Shown: positions 1 to 8,161 of the stretch, one piece after another | How the letters are laid out: each line of letters opens with the position of its first letter | How positions within the stretch are numbered: the first letter of the stretch is position 1 | Assembly: GCA_963815785.1 (NCBI GenBank) | Contig: CAWFHZ010000007.1 | Coordinates: 62,001-126,000, forward strand | Direction: 5' to 3' | Source: DATFVA01 sp963815785 | GTDB lineage: Bacteria; Bacteroidota; Ignavibacteria; Ignavibacteriales; Ignavibacteriaceae | Length of the DNA stretch: 64,000 nucleotides | The notes under the pieces: generated by a model | The model's input: the letters and a program-made list of their open reading frames with translations, nothing else | Told to the model about the DNA's origin: nothing | The model's database searches: none | Position numbers and translations under genes: made by a program

Positions 1-840
1 CGAGCGGGGTTTTTCCCCATTCGAGAACAACTCTGAAATCAATGTTTCCCGATTTTGGGGAAAGGATAATATTATTAAATCTATTATCAGTGTTAATATT
101 GATGGAATCTGAATTTTCGATGTATCCTGTTTTCATTGTTTCAATTGAATATACCCCATCGGTTATACCGTAAATTGAATACCTGCCGAACTCATCACTT
201 ATACTATTCCCGATCAACTCGGTGCCCTGAAATATTTTTATGGTTGCACCGGAAATCGGTTTATTATTAGTTGCATCCCTGATATTACCCTCTAAGGATT
301 TACTCGCATTGTTAAGAACATATTCAATTGTGTTATCCTTGTTTTTAGCGATTGTCTTCAGAACACTGCCTGAGTATATCGTGTTATTATTTTCATTTAT
401 AAAAAACAGAAATAAATTTAAACCTGAACTGACAGAAACTTCTTTTGAAGTATCGGTGCTTAAATCGAAATTAATCTCCCAACTTTTTGTAAAATTCCCA
501 TAAAATTTCTTTTCAAGGAATTGATTAAGGTAATCATAAAAATTTTGAACTGTATCCAGCGGAGGATACCGCAAAGAAGCTCTGTACATAGATTCATTCA
601 ACATATTACTTAATTCCGTTGAATCAGAATAATTTGTTGCATCAATACAAATAATTTTTAAATCCGAAGGAGCAGTTACTTTGGAAAAAGAATTTATATT
701 ACTGTTTTTATTTTAAATTTTATTTGAAAAGAAACCGAAGCTGATGGACCCGGAACTACAGGATTTTCACAGGATTCTGTGAGAAGACAAAGCGAAAGAA
801 TAATTAATCCCAGTAATTTATTATTCATTATGAAATCCAT
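1..840 (-). pseudogene. frameshifted lipoprotein with carboxypeptidase-regulatory-like domain, cut by left edge
   Basis: Read on the minus strand, the gene opens with a lipoprotein signal (MNNKLLGLIILSLCLLTESC) from 828, or from an in-frame ATG at 840. It hits a stop near 709-711. The following text stays protein-like only if the frame is shifted by one base near 700-725 (SFSKVTAPSD) and again near 655-665 (LKIICIDATNYSD). After that it is open without a stop to base 1. The last 100 residues hold a carboxypeptidase-regulatory-like beta domain (LEGNIRDATNNKPISGA ... GRYSIYGITDGVYSIE). They end in RVVLEWGKTPL, which resembles the start of a DUF2135 domain. The gene starts 3-15 bases after the upstream barrel gene, so it was probably the next gene of the same operon. 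Both shifts lie in A/T runs, so an assembly error is possible. Confidence 0.6.
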
Positions 841-843
841 TTG

Positions 844-1956
844 CTAAAGATTAAATCTCAAATCACCACTTATGCCATAACCATCAATTTGAGTGGAACT
901 ATTTTTATTTCTTAATGAACCGAACAGATATTTGTATTGCAGGTTGAAAAGAAAACTTCTTGAAAAAGTTAAATTTATTCCTGCTCCAACACCTGTAATA
1001 AAAGCACCATTTTCCTGGTATTCATTTTTTGAATAGTAATTTAGTTCGACCAGGCTTTTGATGGCTACAACCCGGCTGATTGCAATTGTGCCTGTTGTTC
1101 CTGCATCAAGTTGGTTTCCATTACTGTTTTTATTCTCCAGTTGAAGAACCCCGGAACCAAATTCATTTTTGCCCTTTGTTCTTTCTCTAAGAAAAATGAG
1201 AAGTCCGAAATTATTAATTTGTGAAACGGATCTTACATTCAAAATAAGCTTCCTTCCCGACTTAAGTACTTCTGTTCCTCCGTAAGTGTCTGCCCCGTAA
1301 AAAGTATAACTGGCATCAATATCAAACTTTGTTCCGTCTCTCCCGCCGGGCATTAATTCTGTCCCTGCGCTAACTGAAAATTCTGAGCCCGGCTTATATA
1401 CAAAATCAGAATTTAATAGAGGTTTAAATCCTTTTCGATACACACCGCCGATCCCGGCGCTTAAAATTATGCCCTTTAAATCTAAGGCGTATGAAACACT
1501 TCCGTTTATAGTTAATCCCTGTCCATAACTTGGTATTCTGAAATTTAAAGGATATTGAGCAATTGCTGAGGCAATCGGAACCTGATCTTGCTGCAAACTT
1601 GTTTTACCTGTGGGAATTGCAATACCTCCGGATAACAATAATTTATTTTCAACTGTTATATAAGTTCCGGATATCCTTGTATCCGTAAAACCAAAAATAT
1701 TATCATTTGAGCCTAAACTTGCATAAGCTGTATTTGTTGAAGCCACTATTGTAAAGTCTCTGTTGACAAGTGTAACCAGAGATAATGGAACAACAAATTC
1801 TTTTATCGGGACACTGTTTTCTATATTCCAGCTCTGGTAATTAAAACCACTTACCACATCAGTATTATCAATTAAAAAAGATGGAGTGAATTGTGAAAAA
1901 ACCTTTGTAGAAAAAGAAACGAATAATATGAAAAATATTAGATAATTTTTTTTCAT
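844..1956 (-). CDS. outer-membrane beta-barrel protein
   Basis: 370 residues. A signal peptide (MKKNYLIFFILFVSFSTKVFSQ) is followed by alternating hydrophobic/polar strands with many Gly, Ser, Asn and aromatic residues. It ends in a strand finishing in Phe-Asn-Leu (GISGDLRFNL), as expected for a BAM-inserted barrel. No enzymatic motif was seen and the family is not recognised. It lies 8 bases downstream of the TPR/CsgG-like lipoprotein gene and just upstream of the frameshifted lipoprotein. The three look like one envelope module at the distal end of the T6SS run. Whether it serves the T6SS or is only a neighbour cannot be decided from sequence. Confidence 0.75.
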   Translation of the reverse strand: MKKNYLIFFILFVSFSTKVFSQFTPSFLIDNTDVVSGFNYQSWNIENSVPIKEFVVPLSLVTLVNRDFTIVASTNTAYASLGSNDNIFGFTDTRISGTYITVENKLLLSGGIAIPTGKTSLQQDQVPIASAIAQYPLNFRIPSYGQGLTINGSVSYALDLKGIILSAGIGGVYRKGFKPLLNSDFVYKPGSEFSVSAGTELMPGGRDGTKFDIDASYTFYGADTYGGTEVLKSGRKLILNVRSVSQINNFGLLIFLRERTKGKNEFGSGVLQLENKNSNGNQLDAGTTGTIAISRVVAIKSLVELNYYSKNEYQENGAFITGVGAGINLTFSRSFLFNLQYKYLFGSLRNKNSSTQIDGYGISGDLRFNL

Positions 1957-1964
1957 TATGCTGC

Positions 1965-3227
1965 CTATCTGATAACCCGGATTATAACTTTAGTTTTGTC
2001 ACCACTTGTTGTGAAAGTGTTATGATCATCCCTGCCATTATATATTTCCCCGGTAAGATTTGAATTACTTTCAATCAATCTTCCGATTTTCACATCGGGA
2101 GCCGTTACATCTTTTTCAACAGCATCAATATCAACTGCATCAGACATATCCTTAGCCTCATAATATTTGGCTTTTGCGAGACTAAAGGAAGGATCAATTT
2201 CTGCGGCACTTCTGTATTCATCAGCGGCGCCGTAGTAATTTTCCTGATCTTCAAGCTCAAGTCCGCGGCAATATTTTAGAAACGCTATAAATGATTCAGT
2301 TGGAATTGCCTCTATCTTTTCTTTTTCCGCGGGAGTAGGAACTATACCCAATTTATCAAGAATATTAAATACCAAATCTTTCTGCAATTTGAAATAATCA
2401 GAAATATCTCCTGTAACTTCTTTTGACTGTTCGTAACTTCCATCAGGGACATTTATTATTGAAGCATCAATACTTAGCTTTTCATCATTGATACTAAGGA
2501 ATGATCCTTTAATTAGATTTTTAACTGCTAATAGTTTTCCAAAACGTGGAGCACTTCGCTGATCAAATAATGAGGTAGAATCCATTTTCATCTCATTTAT
2601 CAGCATTTGAAGTTTTAGTCTCTCAATAATTTTTAAGGACTTTACCTGGGATAAATCGGTTATCAGCATTTCAGCCAAACCTTTTTGCAAAACATTAAGC
2701 TGTTTATCATTACCCATATTCTGGAAATAGAGTACTGCTAAGGTATTATCTTTTAAGGTATCTTCTGCTTTGGAACTTTCATTTTGTAAAATTGATTTTA
2801 TTTCAATTTCCATTTTCTTTCTTGTAATTAAATCAATTCTACCCTTAATTTTTTGAATAATTTCATCATCAAAAAAACCAAGGTTGATATATCTTTTATA
2901 AAATGATATTGCTTTATCATAATCGTTCAGCTTTTCATAAAGCATTCCAAGGTAGAAGAGAGTTTCTCCGTCATTTTCATCAAGATAAAAAGCCATCTTA
3001 AGATTTTTTTCGGCTTCGTTGTAATTGTTTTTTTTTAGTTCGATAATTCCCAGGTCTCTCCAGGCTTCATTATCATTTGGTTTTACAGAAAGTTCCTTAT
3101 TATAGTATAGGGCAGCCTGATCGTAGTCATCAATGTCCAAAGCTATTTTCCCCATATCATAATATGTAGCACACCCGTAAAAAATAAAACCCAGGAGCAA
3201 TATCAAAATTCTAAAATGATTTTTCAT
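1965..3227 (-). CDS. TPR lipoprotein with CsgG/FlgO-like domain
   Basis: I chose the start at 3227 because it gives a clean lipoprotein signal (MKNHFRILILLLGFIFYGC, lipidated Cys at residue 19). An upstream in-frame start at 3284 would add 19 unhelpful residues. Residues about 25-130 are tetratricopeptide repeats (YDQAALYYNKELSVKPND, YNEAEKNLKMAFYLDEND, YDKAISFYKRYINLG). Residues about 165-300 resemble the CsgG/FlgO-type periplasmic fold (TLAVLYFQNMG, LAEMLITDLSQVKSLKIIER, KNLIKGSFLSIND). A last TPR-like segment precedes the C-terminus. It is probably an outer-membrane-attached scaffold. It is co-directional with the T6SS cargo genes, 81 bases after the DUF1795 gene and 8 bases before the barrel gene. 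A T6SS role is conjecture. Confidence 0.75.
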   Translation of the reverse strand: MKNHFRILILLLGFIFYGCATYYDMGKIALDIDDYDQAALYYNKELSVKPNDNEAWRDLGIIELKKNNYNEAEKNLKMAFYLDENDGETLFYLGMLYEKLNDYDKAISFYKRYINLGFFDDEIIQKIKGRIDLITRKKMEIEIKSILQNESSKAEDTLKDNTLAVLYFQNMGNDKQLNVLQKGLAEMLITDLSQVKSLKIIERLKLQMLINEMKMDSTSLFDQRSAPRFGKLLAVKNLIKGSFLSINDEKLSIDASIINVPDGSYEQSKEVTGDISDYFKLQKDLVFNILDKLGIVPTPAEKEKIEAIPTESFIAFLKYCRGLELEDQENYYGAADEYRSAAEIDPSFSLAKAKYYEAKDMSDAVDIDAVEKDVTAPDVKIGRLIESNSNLTGEIYNGRDDHNTFTTSGDKTKVIIRVIR

Positions 3228-3308
3228 GATTATATCATTTTTGCTTGATGGGAAAAGTAATTTACCAAATGGAGTGCTGTTCATTTAAATCTAAATAAAT
3301 TGAAAATT

Positions 3309-3899
3309 CTATTTTGAATTGTCATCAATATTGAAGCTTAACATCATTCTGACAATCGCAGGTCCGATTGTCTGCCTGGTCTTCTTGGTAAATGATGCAG
3401 TAAGCTTGTAAGCAACTTTATCTATTAAAATATAAATCTGGTGCTGGTAAATTCTGAAATCATCGAGGGGATACCAGCTGAAAATAGCTTCGTAGGCATC
3501 GGTGCCATTCGTTAATTTTGTTTCTCCTTTTTTCAGAAGGGTACATCCTTTAAGCTCTTCTTCAAGAGTTTTTATATTCCATTCAGCATAGTCAACCAGA
3601 TCATCAAAAGTATTTTCATGATCTACATTAATGATTACATTATGTTGAATTCCATCAGTAACTGGTCCGTTTATAGTATATATAGTTTTATCAAGCCAGT
3701 CCTCTAACTGGTCAAGGAGAAATCCATTTCCATGGAATTCAACTGTTTTATCTTTTTCAGCAGGGGGTTGTACTGGTTTTTGAGCCTGTTGTTTTTGCAC
3801 TACAGGGTTGGGTTGAGCAGTATCCTTCGGTATTTCTTCCTTCTTCTGTTCTTCAGCCGGCTGATTTTGAAACTGCCGGTAATAATCAGGTATTTTCAT
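3309..3899 (-). CDS. DUF1795 / DcrB-like T6SS effector chaperone (Eag-like)
   Basis: 196 residues with no signal peptide or membrane segment, so cytosolic. The first 50 residues are a Lys/Pro/Gln-rich linker. Residues about 52-196 match the DUF1795/DcrB fold as I know it (ENTFDDLVDYAEWNIKTLEEEL, WYPLDDFRIYQHQIYILIDKVAYKLTASF, MMLSFNID). In established T6SS loci this family supplies Eag chaperones that bind transmembrane segments of effectors and load them on VgrG/PAAR. The gene is 38 bases downstream of the trypsin-like protease gene, which supports a loading role here. None of the neighbouring cargo shows a clear N-terminal transmembrane hairpin, so the client is unknown. Confidence 0.7.
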   Translation of the reverse strand: MKIPDYYRQFQNQPAEEQKKEEIPKDTAQPNPVVQKQQAQKPVQPPAEKDKTVEFHGNGFLLDQLEDWLDKTIYTINGPVTDGIQHNVIINVDHENTFDDLVDYAEWNIKTLEEELKGCTLLKKGETKLTNGTDAYEAIFSWYPLDDFRIYQHQIYILIDKVAYKLTASFTKKTRQTIGPAIVRMMLSFNIDDNSK

Positions 3900-3937
3900 T
3901 TAAAATGAACACCATTAGTTTTGAAAAATTTATTTCT

Positions 3938-4921
3938 TTACGGCCAGCCTGGTTTATTTGTGTTAAAGATATTCTTTAAATGTTGGCCAGCCTCTATTCC
4001 GTAAGCCACCCGTTTACATTTATAAATATAATCAAGCGGTAAAAAAGCTATTATCCTTTTATTTTGATAATAAATATCACCTATACATAAAATTCCAATA
4101 AGCTCACCATTTTCATTGTAAACACCCCCGCCTGAACTACCCGAAGTTGCATTATGTTCAACGTACACGTAGTAATTTTTATGAGCTGTACACTCTTTTG
4201 TTCTGGGACCTTGCTTAACTTCTAAAACGGTTCCCATTGCAACGTGCGTTGAAAATGAAGTGCGGGAATTACTGTTTACCGGGAGCCGACTTGAGTATTG
4301 CATAAAAGTGCAGACTTTTTTTCCCACAAGATTGTCGGAGCTAAAAGAAGGGTCAACCATCCTAGCTGACTTATTAATTTTATGAAAATCTGCACCATTC
4401 CATTCGATTTTTACAATTGCAAAATCTTCATTGCATATGTTATCATCAGTTCCTGTCCACGCCTGAAGATCACCCCGTAATTTTGCAAAAGGGCGATTTG
4501 TTTCAGCGACAGGATGATGCGTATCTGCACTGGCAGCCGTAAATTCATTATTGAAGAATACTCTTACATCCCCGTTTTTCATTGCGGTATTACCCATAAC
4601 AGTTGCGATACTTTGAAATGAATGATTGCACATCAGAACAAAATTATAATCAATCAGAATTGCGGTATCAACCATAGGATCACCCGTCAAATCAAATCCT
4701 GAAGTTCCGGCTTGTCCTCTTCCTAAAGAGTTGAGGTTTGCCGCTGCAGCATCGAAAGCAGCTTTTTTAATTGAGACAATTCCGCAATTTCTTTTTTCAA
4801 ACTTTGTAAATTTTGAATCGAACTTGGTTCCGGGAAAGAAAGCATCCTTTGAATTAATTTCAATGGGAGAATAACCTTTTGCTAATCCCCTGTGTCCATT
4901 ACTCATAGATTGCCCCGTCAT
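3938..4921 (-). CDS. trypsin-like serine protease, candidate T6SS effector
   Basis: 327 residues with no signal peptide. A chymotrypsin-fold triad is readable: His100 in VLMCNHSF, Asp166 in NEDFAIVKIEW, and Ser263 in TSGSSGGGVYNENGELIGI, the usual GxSGG nucleophile motif followed by the strand that packs behind it. Family proteases of this size are normally exported by Sec. The lack of a leader, together with position in a VgrG/PAAR cargo run, suggests T6SS delivery. The start overlaps the OmpA-like gene by 23 bases, or by 8 bases if Met6 is used, so the two are translationally coupled. The DUF1795 chaperone follows. Effector status is inferred from context; the peptidase fold is read from the sequence. 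Confidence 0.8.
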   Translation of the reverse strand: MTGQSMSNGHRGLAKGYSPIEINSKDAFFPGTKFDSKFTKFEKRNCGIVSIKKAAFDAAAANLNSLGRGQAGTSGFDLTGDPMVDTAILIDYNFVLMCNHSFQSIATVMGNTAMKNGDVRVFFNNEFTAASADTHHPVAETNRPFAKLRGDLQAWTGTDDNICNEDFAIVKIEWNGADFHKINKSARMVDPSFSSDNLVGKKVCTFMQYSSRLPVNSNSRTSFSTHVAMGTVLEVKQGPRTKECTAHKNYYVYVEHNATSGSSGGGVYNENGELIGILCIGDIYYQNKRIIAFLPLDYIYKCKRVAYGIEAGQHLKNIFNTNKPGWP

Positions 4922-6224
4922 TTTCAGAATGAAGCCTGGCGGAAACGGTCATCCAATTGCTGCCTTTTATAGTAAAAAAATAACTTAAATAATTTTCGCT
5001 ATTTTTATCATTGATTTGAGATATTACATCGGGGGAAAGCTCTTCAAATTCAGCAATTGCCAACCCGGCAAATAACTTTGATGAGATCGGGTTCAGAATT
5101 TTTTTCAATTCGCCATTACATACCTGTACAATTGTAAATTCGACATCCTCACCAGGTTCAGTACCAAAATGTCGTACGAACATTTTCCTATTTTCGGTAT
5201 GTCCGGCGAGTACAAGTGGGAATTCCCAGTGCGGATGTATAATTCTGCCTCGTATTGATTGGAGTGAATTGAATAAGTTACATCCATTAAAACTGCAGCC
5301 TTTGTTAATACATCCAAGTTCAGGAACAGCTCCATCATCGAAAAATATCATCTCAACCCTACGATTGAATTTACTAATTAATTCATCTTCACCCGGTCTG
5401 TCTATTGGATGGTATTCCCCACACGCAATATATTTATGATCACTAAAAGCAAATTTAGAAGATAAATTCATTTTTTCTCTGTATGAATCCAAATCCTTGC
5501 GGTAAATAGTTAATCTTTGAGCAAGTTTATATTGGTAACAATCAAAAGCTGCTCCCCACGTTTTAGGACCCCAATCCCCATCGACTTCCAGTAATTCTCC
5601 ATCAGGATTTAATACATTAATGTTATTATTATAACTTTTTTGAAAAGCTTTAAATGTCTTTATAAAGTCGTTCTGGTTTTCTCTAAGTGTACATGGCCAG
5701 TTAAATTCTTTGGCAGACCAGTCGGCGATCAGAATTTTATCATTCAGCAGAGTATTATGTTTTTTCACCTTATCCGGGATGTGAGGAGCGTTGGATACAG
5801 TCTTAAAGAGTTCTCTATCTCCAGTCAATACTGAATAAACTCCCTGGGCACGATATTCGGAAAGCGTAACATTCTGTTTCAAATCGCCCTTAGTATCTGT
5901 GTGTCCTGCTATTAAAAGTTTTTTGTTAGTTAATTCAAGAAAGTGGATAGTTCTTTCAAGCATAACAATACCGCTGGAATAAATATCTTCTGATTCGTCC
6001 GGCTCATTTCGTTCTGAATCATTTGGTAAGAACACCGCACTATTCAAACTAAAGTGAGAAGCACCGATTTCCAGATATCCACCAGCTGGCCACTCTTTTT
6101 TTAGTAGAACTGACTGAGATTTTCCTGTTGTTGTTTTAAACGAAAAAGTAATTGTTTCTGGCAAAATTCCTTCTCTCTGATCTCTAATATTAAGTCTCTT
6201 CAGGATAAAGTAATTTTGGATCAA
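4899..6224 (-). CDS. OmpA-like protein with inserted peptidoglycan-binding domain
   Basis: 441 residues. Residues about 58-135 carry the first half of an OmpA C-like fold (SLNSAVFLPND, LLIAGHTDTKGD, NVTLSEYRAQGVYSVL). Residues about 185-235 resemble a PG_binding_1 unit (FKAFQKSYNN ... DGDWGPKTWGAAFDCYQ). The OmpA fold then resumes (CGEYHPIDRPGEDE, FNRRVEMIFFDD). The same split arrangement opens the 899-residue metzincin protein at 12089-14788, so the two are paralogous there. There is no signal peptide, unusual for an OmpA domain. That suggests it acts after delivery into a target periplasm or on the spike. The apparent start is TTG and overlaps the preceding gene by 35 bases, so the exact start is uncertain. 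Confidence 0.75.
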   Translation of the reverse strand: MIQNYFILKRLNIRDQREGILPETITFSFKTTTGKSQSVLLKKEWPAGGYLEIGASHFSLNSAVFLPNDSERNEPDESEDIYSSGIVMLERTIHFLELTNKKLLIAGHTDTKGDLKQNVTLSEYRAQGVYSVLTGDRELFKTVSNAPHIPDKVKKHNTLLNDKILIADWSAKEFNWPCTLRENQNDFIKTFKAFQKSYNNNINVLNPDGELLEVDGDWGPKTWGAAFDCYQYKLAQRLTIYRKDLDSYREKMNLSSKFAFSDHKYIACGEYHPIDRPGEDELISKFNRRVEMIFFDDGAVPELGCINKGCSFNGCNLFNSLQSIRGRIIHPHWEFPLVLAGHTENRKMFVRHFGTEPGEDVEFTIVQVCNGELKKILNPISSKLFAGLAIAEFEELSPDVISQINDKNSENYLSYFFTIKGSNWMTVSARLHSENDGAIYE

Positions 6225-7062
6225 CTTCCGAAAACTCTATCCTGCATTTGCCCGGCGGCAGATTATCCTCTATTATTTTTCCTTCATCATTTACTTTTCC
6301 TTTTTTCTTTTTACCATCCGGTAAAATAAGAGTATATTCCAAGTCCTTAAGACTTCTGCCAAATTCATTCTGAACATTTATTTCTATCCAGTCTTTAAAT
6401 TTTAGCAACCCGCTATCGGCCGAAACTCCGCCTATATTTACTCTGAAAAAATATTCGGGATTCTGATATCCGTTTTCTGCTTCATTATCGTCCGGAATAT
6501 CATCTGTATCTTCAACATACTGGAATTCCCATTCTATTTTTATTTTCTGACTTTTAATCAGAGCAGGGAAGGAAGTTACAAGATCGTGTACACCGTCTGA
6601 ATCGTGTTCATAAATTTCGATCTTTGCTTCTGCTCCGTCGTATGTACCTTTTACGTCGGCAGTTATTTTTAGAATATCTCCTCGTTTTGCTTCATCCTTG
6701 TCCCATTTAAGATTAGTAATTTTAACCGGGGGAAGAAGCGGAATTGTATTTGATTTTTTTTCAATTCCGTGTTTTGAAAGCTTAACGGTTGCAGTTAATT
6801 CATCTTTAAGGTTATCGGGAATATCAATTGATGTCCAGAACCTGTTTCCTGAAATTTTTCCTTTTGTTGTTCCGCCTGATTTACCATTTTTATCTTTTAT
6901 CTCAATTTTTACATCAGAATTATTCCCGACATATTTTGTAAAAACATCTATCCCGATTTTACTTCCGGCAACAGCTCTCGGTTTTGACCAGCTTACCTGT
7001 TCAATGGTAGACGGTAGTTTAACCTCTTTAATTTTACCTGTAGAAACAGAATGTTTAGTCAA
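6190..7062 (-). CDS. Ig-like / transthyretin-like adaptor protein, short paralogue
   Basis: 290 residues, no signal peptide. Two Ig-like beta domains (about 15-115 and 116-224) are followed by a transthyretin-like domain (IEINVQNEFGRSLKDL ... LPDGKKKKGKVNDEGK ... LPPGKCRIEF). The second and third domains align with the C-terminal extension of the PAAR protein (14790-15878). Residues 1-224 are about 91% identical to residues 1-224 of the 432-residue protein at 9040-10338; the C-termini then diverge. In known T6SSs, transthyretin-like extensions on VgrG or PAAR act as effector adaptors, so a free-standing adaptor is my inference. The start codon is TTG where the paralogue has ATG. A 245-base non-coding gap lies upstream. 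Confidence 0.75.
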   Translation of the reverse strand: MTKHSVSTGKIKEVKLPSTIEQVSWSKPRAVAGSKIGIDVFTKYVGNNSDVKIEIKDKNGKSGGTTKGKISGNRFWTSIDIPDNLKDELTATVKLSKHGIEKKSNTIPLLPPVKITNLKWDKDEAKRGDILKITADVKGTYDGAEAKIEIYEHDSDGVHDLVTSFPALIKSQKIKIEWEFQYVEDTDDIPDDNEAENGYQNPEYFFRVNIGGVSADSGLLKFKDWIEINVQNEFGRSLKDLEYTLILPDGKKKKGKVNDEGKIIEDNLPPGKCRIEFSEVDPKLLYPEET

Positions 7063-7307
7063 TTTTTATAAGATTCGCGTCCTAAATTTCAGACAGTAAA
7101 AGAATCTATTATCCAGCAAAAAATCATCTTAATCATTTAGGCTTATCAATTGAAAAATATTCAACTCATTTATTTTTGAGATAATATTTTTCAAAATAAT
7201 GAATAATTTGGACACTAATTTTGTCTTCTAACAAATTCGAATAATTAAACTGTCGATAGGAATTGGGAATTTTCATAAAGAATTCATTTAGATAGAAATT
7301 TTAGATA
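7063..7307. other. 245-base non-coding gap inside the cargo island
   Basis: This is the only sizeable break in the cargo gene run. I see no supported reading frame. It is strongly A/T-rich and holds a 12-bp-arm inverted repeat at 7150-7194. It sits directly upstream of the duplicated Ig/transthyretin gene, so it may be the junction of that duplication, and it could hold a secondary promoter for the four or more genes downstream. Confidence 0.6.
7150..7194. repeat. inverted repeat / AT-rich hairpin
   Basis: Perfect 12-base arms, TTGAAAAATATT (7150-7161) and AATATTTTTCAA (7183-7194), enclose 21 bases. These contain a second complementary pair, CTCA (7165-7168) and TGAG (7177-7180). There is no T-run after it in either direction, so it is not a classical intrinsic terminator. 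It could be a weak terminator, an operator, or a scar between cargo modules. Confidence 0.55.
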
Positions 7308-8156
7308 TTATGGCCTGGGAGTTAGAGTAACAATTTCACCTTCTGTAAAACACTGATCAGCGATATTCTGGTCAAGTCTATAAAAATTTATAGGGCAAAG
7401 CATATGCTCTCCCATCAACTGGTAATCAGAAGATGAAGGATCTCTTCCAACGCCATCACTTGCAAGTACCTGTACACCTTCTACATTATGCATATTTTCT
7501 ATTGCATCATTCCATCTTGAGTTATGATGACGGTTATCAGTTTCTGTTTTACAATGTCCGATTTCATGGAAAGCAGCGCAGGCGAGATTATAGGACATTA
7601 ATTCCTGCCAGTTAGATGCCCCGAAGTTCTGTCTTGCATCACTGAATACGCAGGCAGTTACAGGAAAAGAAACTCCCGAGATTCCTGGTACAGAAAGTCC
7701 GCTTAACTCACCGCTGCTGTTTAAAACTCTTCGCTGATCAGATACCCAGCTAGGCGGAAATTCCTGGCAGCGGGCATTCTGTAATGCATCCATCAGCGCG
7801 AATTCAGGCCTTCTGTTAACAGGATCTCCTGCGTGTGCATCATGTACCCGGGTTGTGAAATATACTACCGGTTCATTCATTTCTATACTTACAGAAGAAA
7901 AATCGGGACTAACCGGGTTATCCTGAACTGCAGGAATTCGGATAACATCAATTGTTAAATCGCGTGATTGTCTGTGAGGAATATGGTTCTTTGCTTCATT
8001 CATTAGATTTATAAGATTTGTTCTAAAACCATCAAATATATTTTGCACAACCGGTGAGTCAGGACCCGGAGCTTCCACTAATGTTCCGGTGCTTCCTTCG
8101 GCTGCATTTATCCTTAGAGGTTTAATTACAAAATAATAGATGTTAAAGTTCGACAT
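7308..8156 (-). CDS. HExxH zinc metallopeptidase-like protein, candidate T6SS effector
   Basis: 282 residues, no signal peptide. HEIGH at residues 197-201 is a zincin motif on a helix (LACAAFHEIGHC). An Asp at 207, six residues after the second His, fits the third ligand of HExxHxxxxxD metzincins such as snapalysin. A Met-containing segment at about 245-252 (YQLMGEHML) is a possible but unproven Met-turn. The N-terminal 190 residues match no family I recognise. The gene is 5 bases downstream of the clan-CD-like gene and has no export signal, so T6SS delivery is the natural guess. Catalytic zinc binding is well supported; the substrate is unknown. Confidence 0.7.
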   Translation of the reverse strand: MSNFNIYYFVIKPLRINAAEGSTGTLVEAPGPDSPVVQNIFDGFRTNLINLMNEAKNHIPHRQSRDLTIDVIRIPAVQDNPVSPDFSSVSIEMNEPVVYFTTRVHDAHAGDPVNRRPEFALMDALQNARCQEFPPSWVSDQRRVLNSSGELSGLSVPGISGVSFPVTACVFSDARQNFGASNWQELMSYNLACAAFHEIGHCKTETDNRHHNSRWNDAIENMHNVEGVQVLASDGVGRDPSSSDYQLMGEHMLCPINFYRLDQNIADQCFTEGEIVTLTPRP

Positions 8157-8161
8157 TTAAC

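Noticed and set aside
240..503. Forward 87-codon frame at the left edge
   Set aside because: It lies opposite the carboxypeptidase-regulatory-like coding region on the minus strand, has no family features and no ribosome-binding site; it is a shadow.
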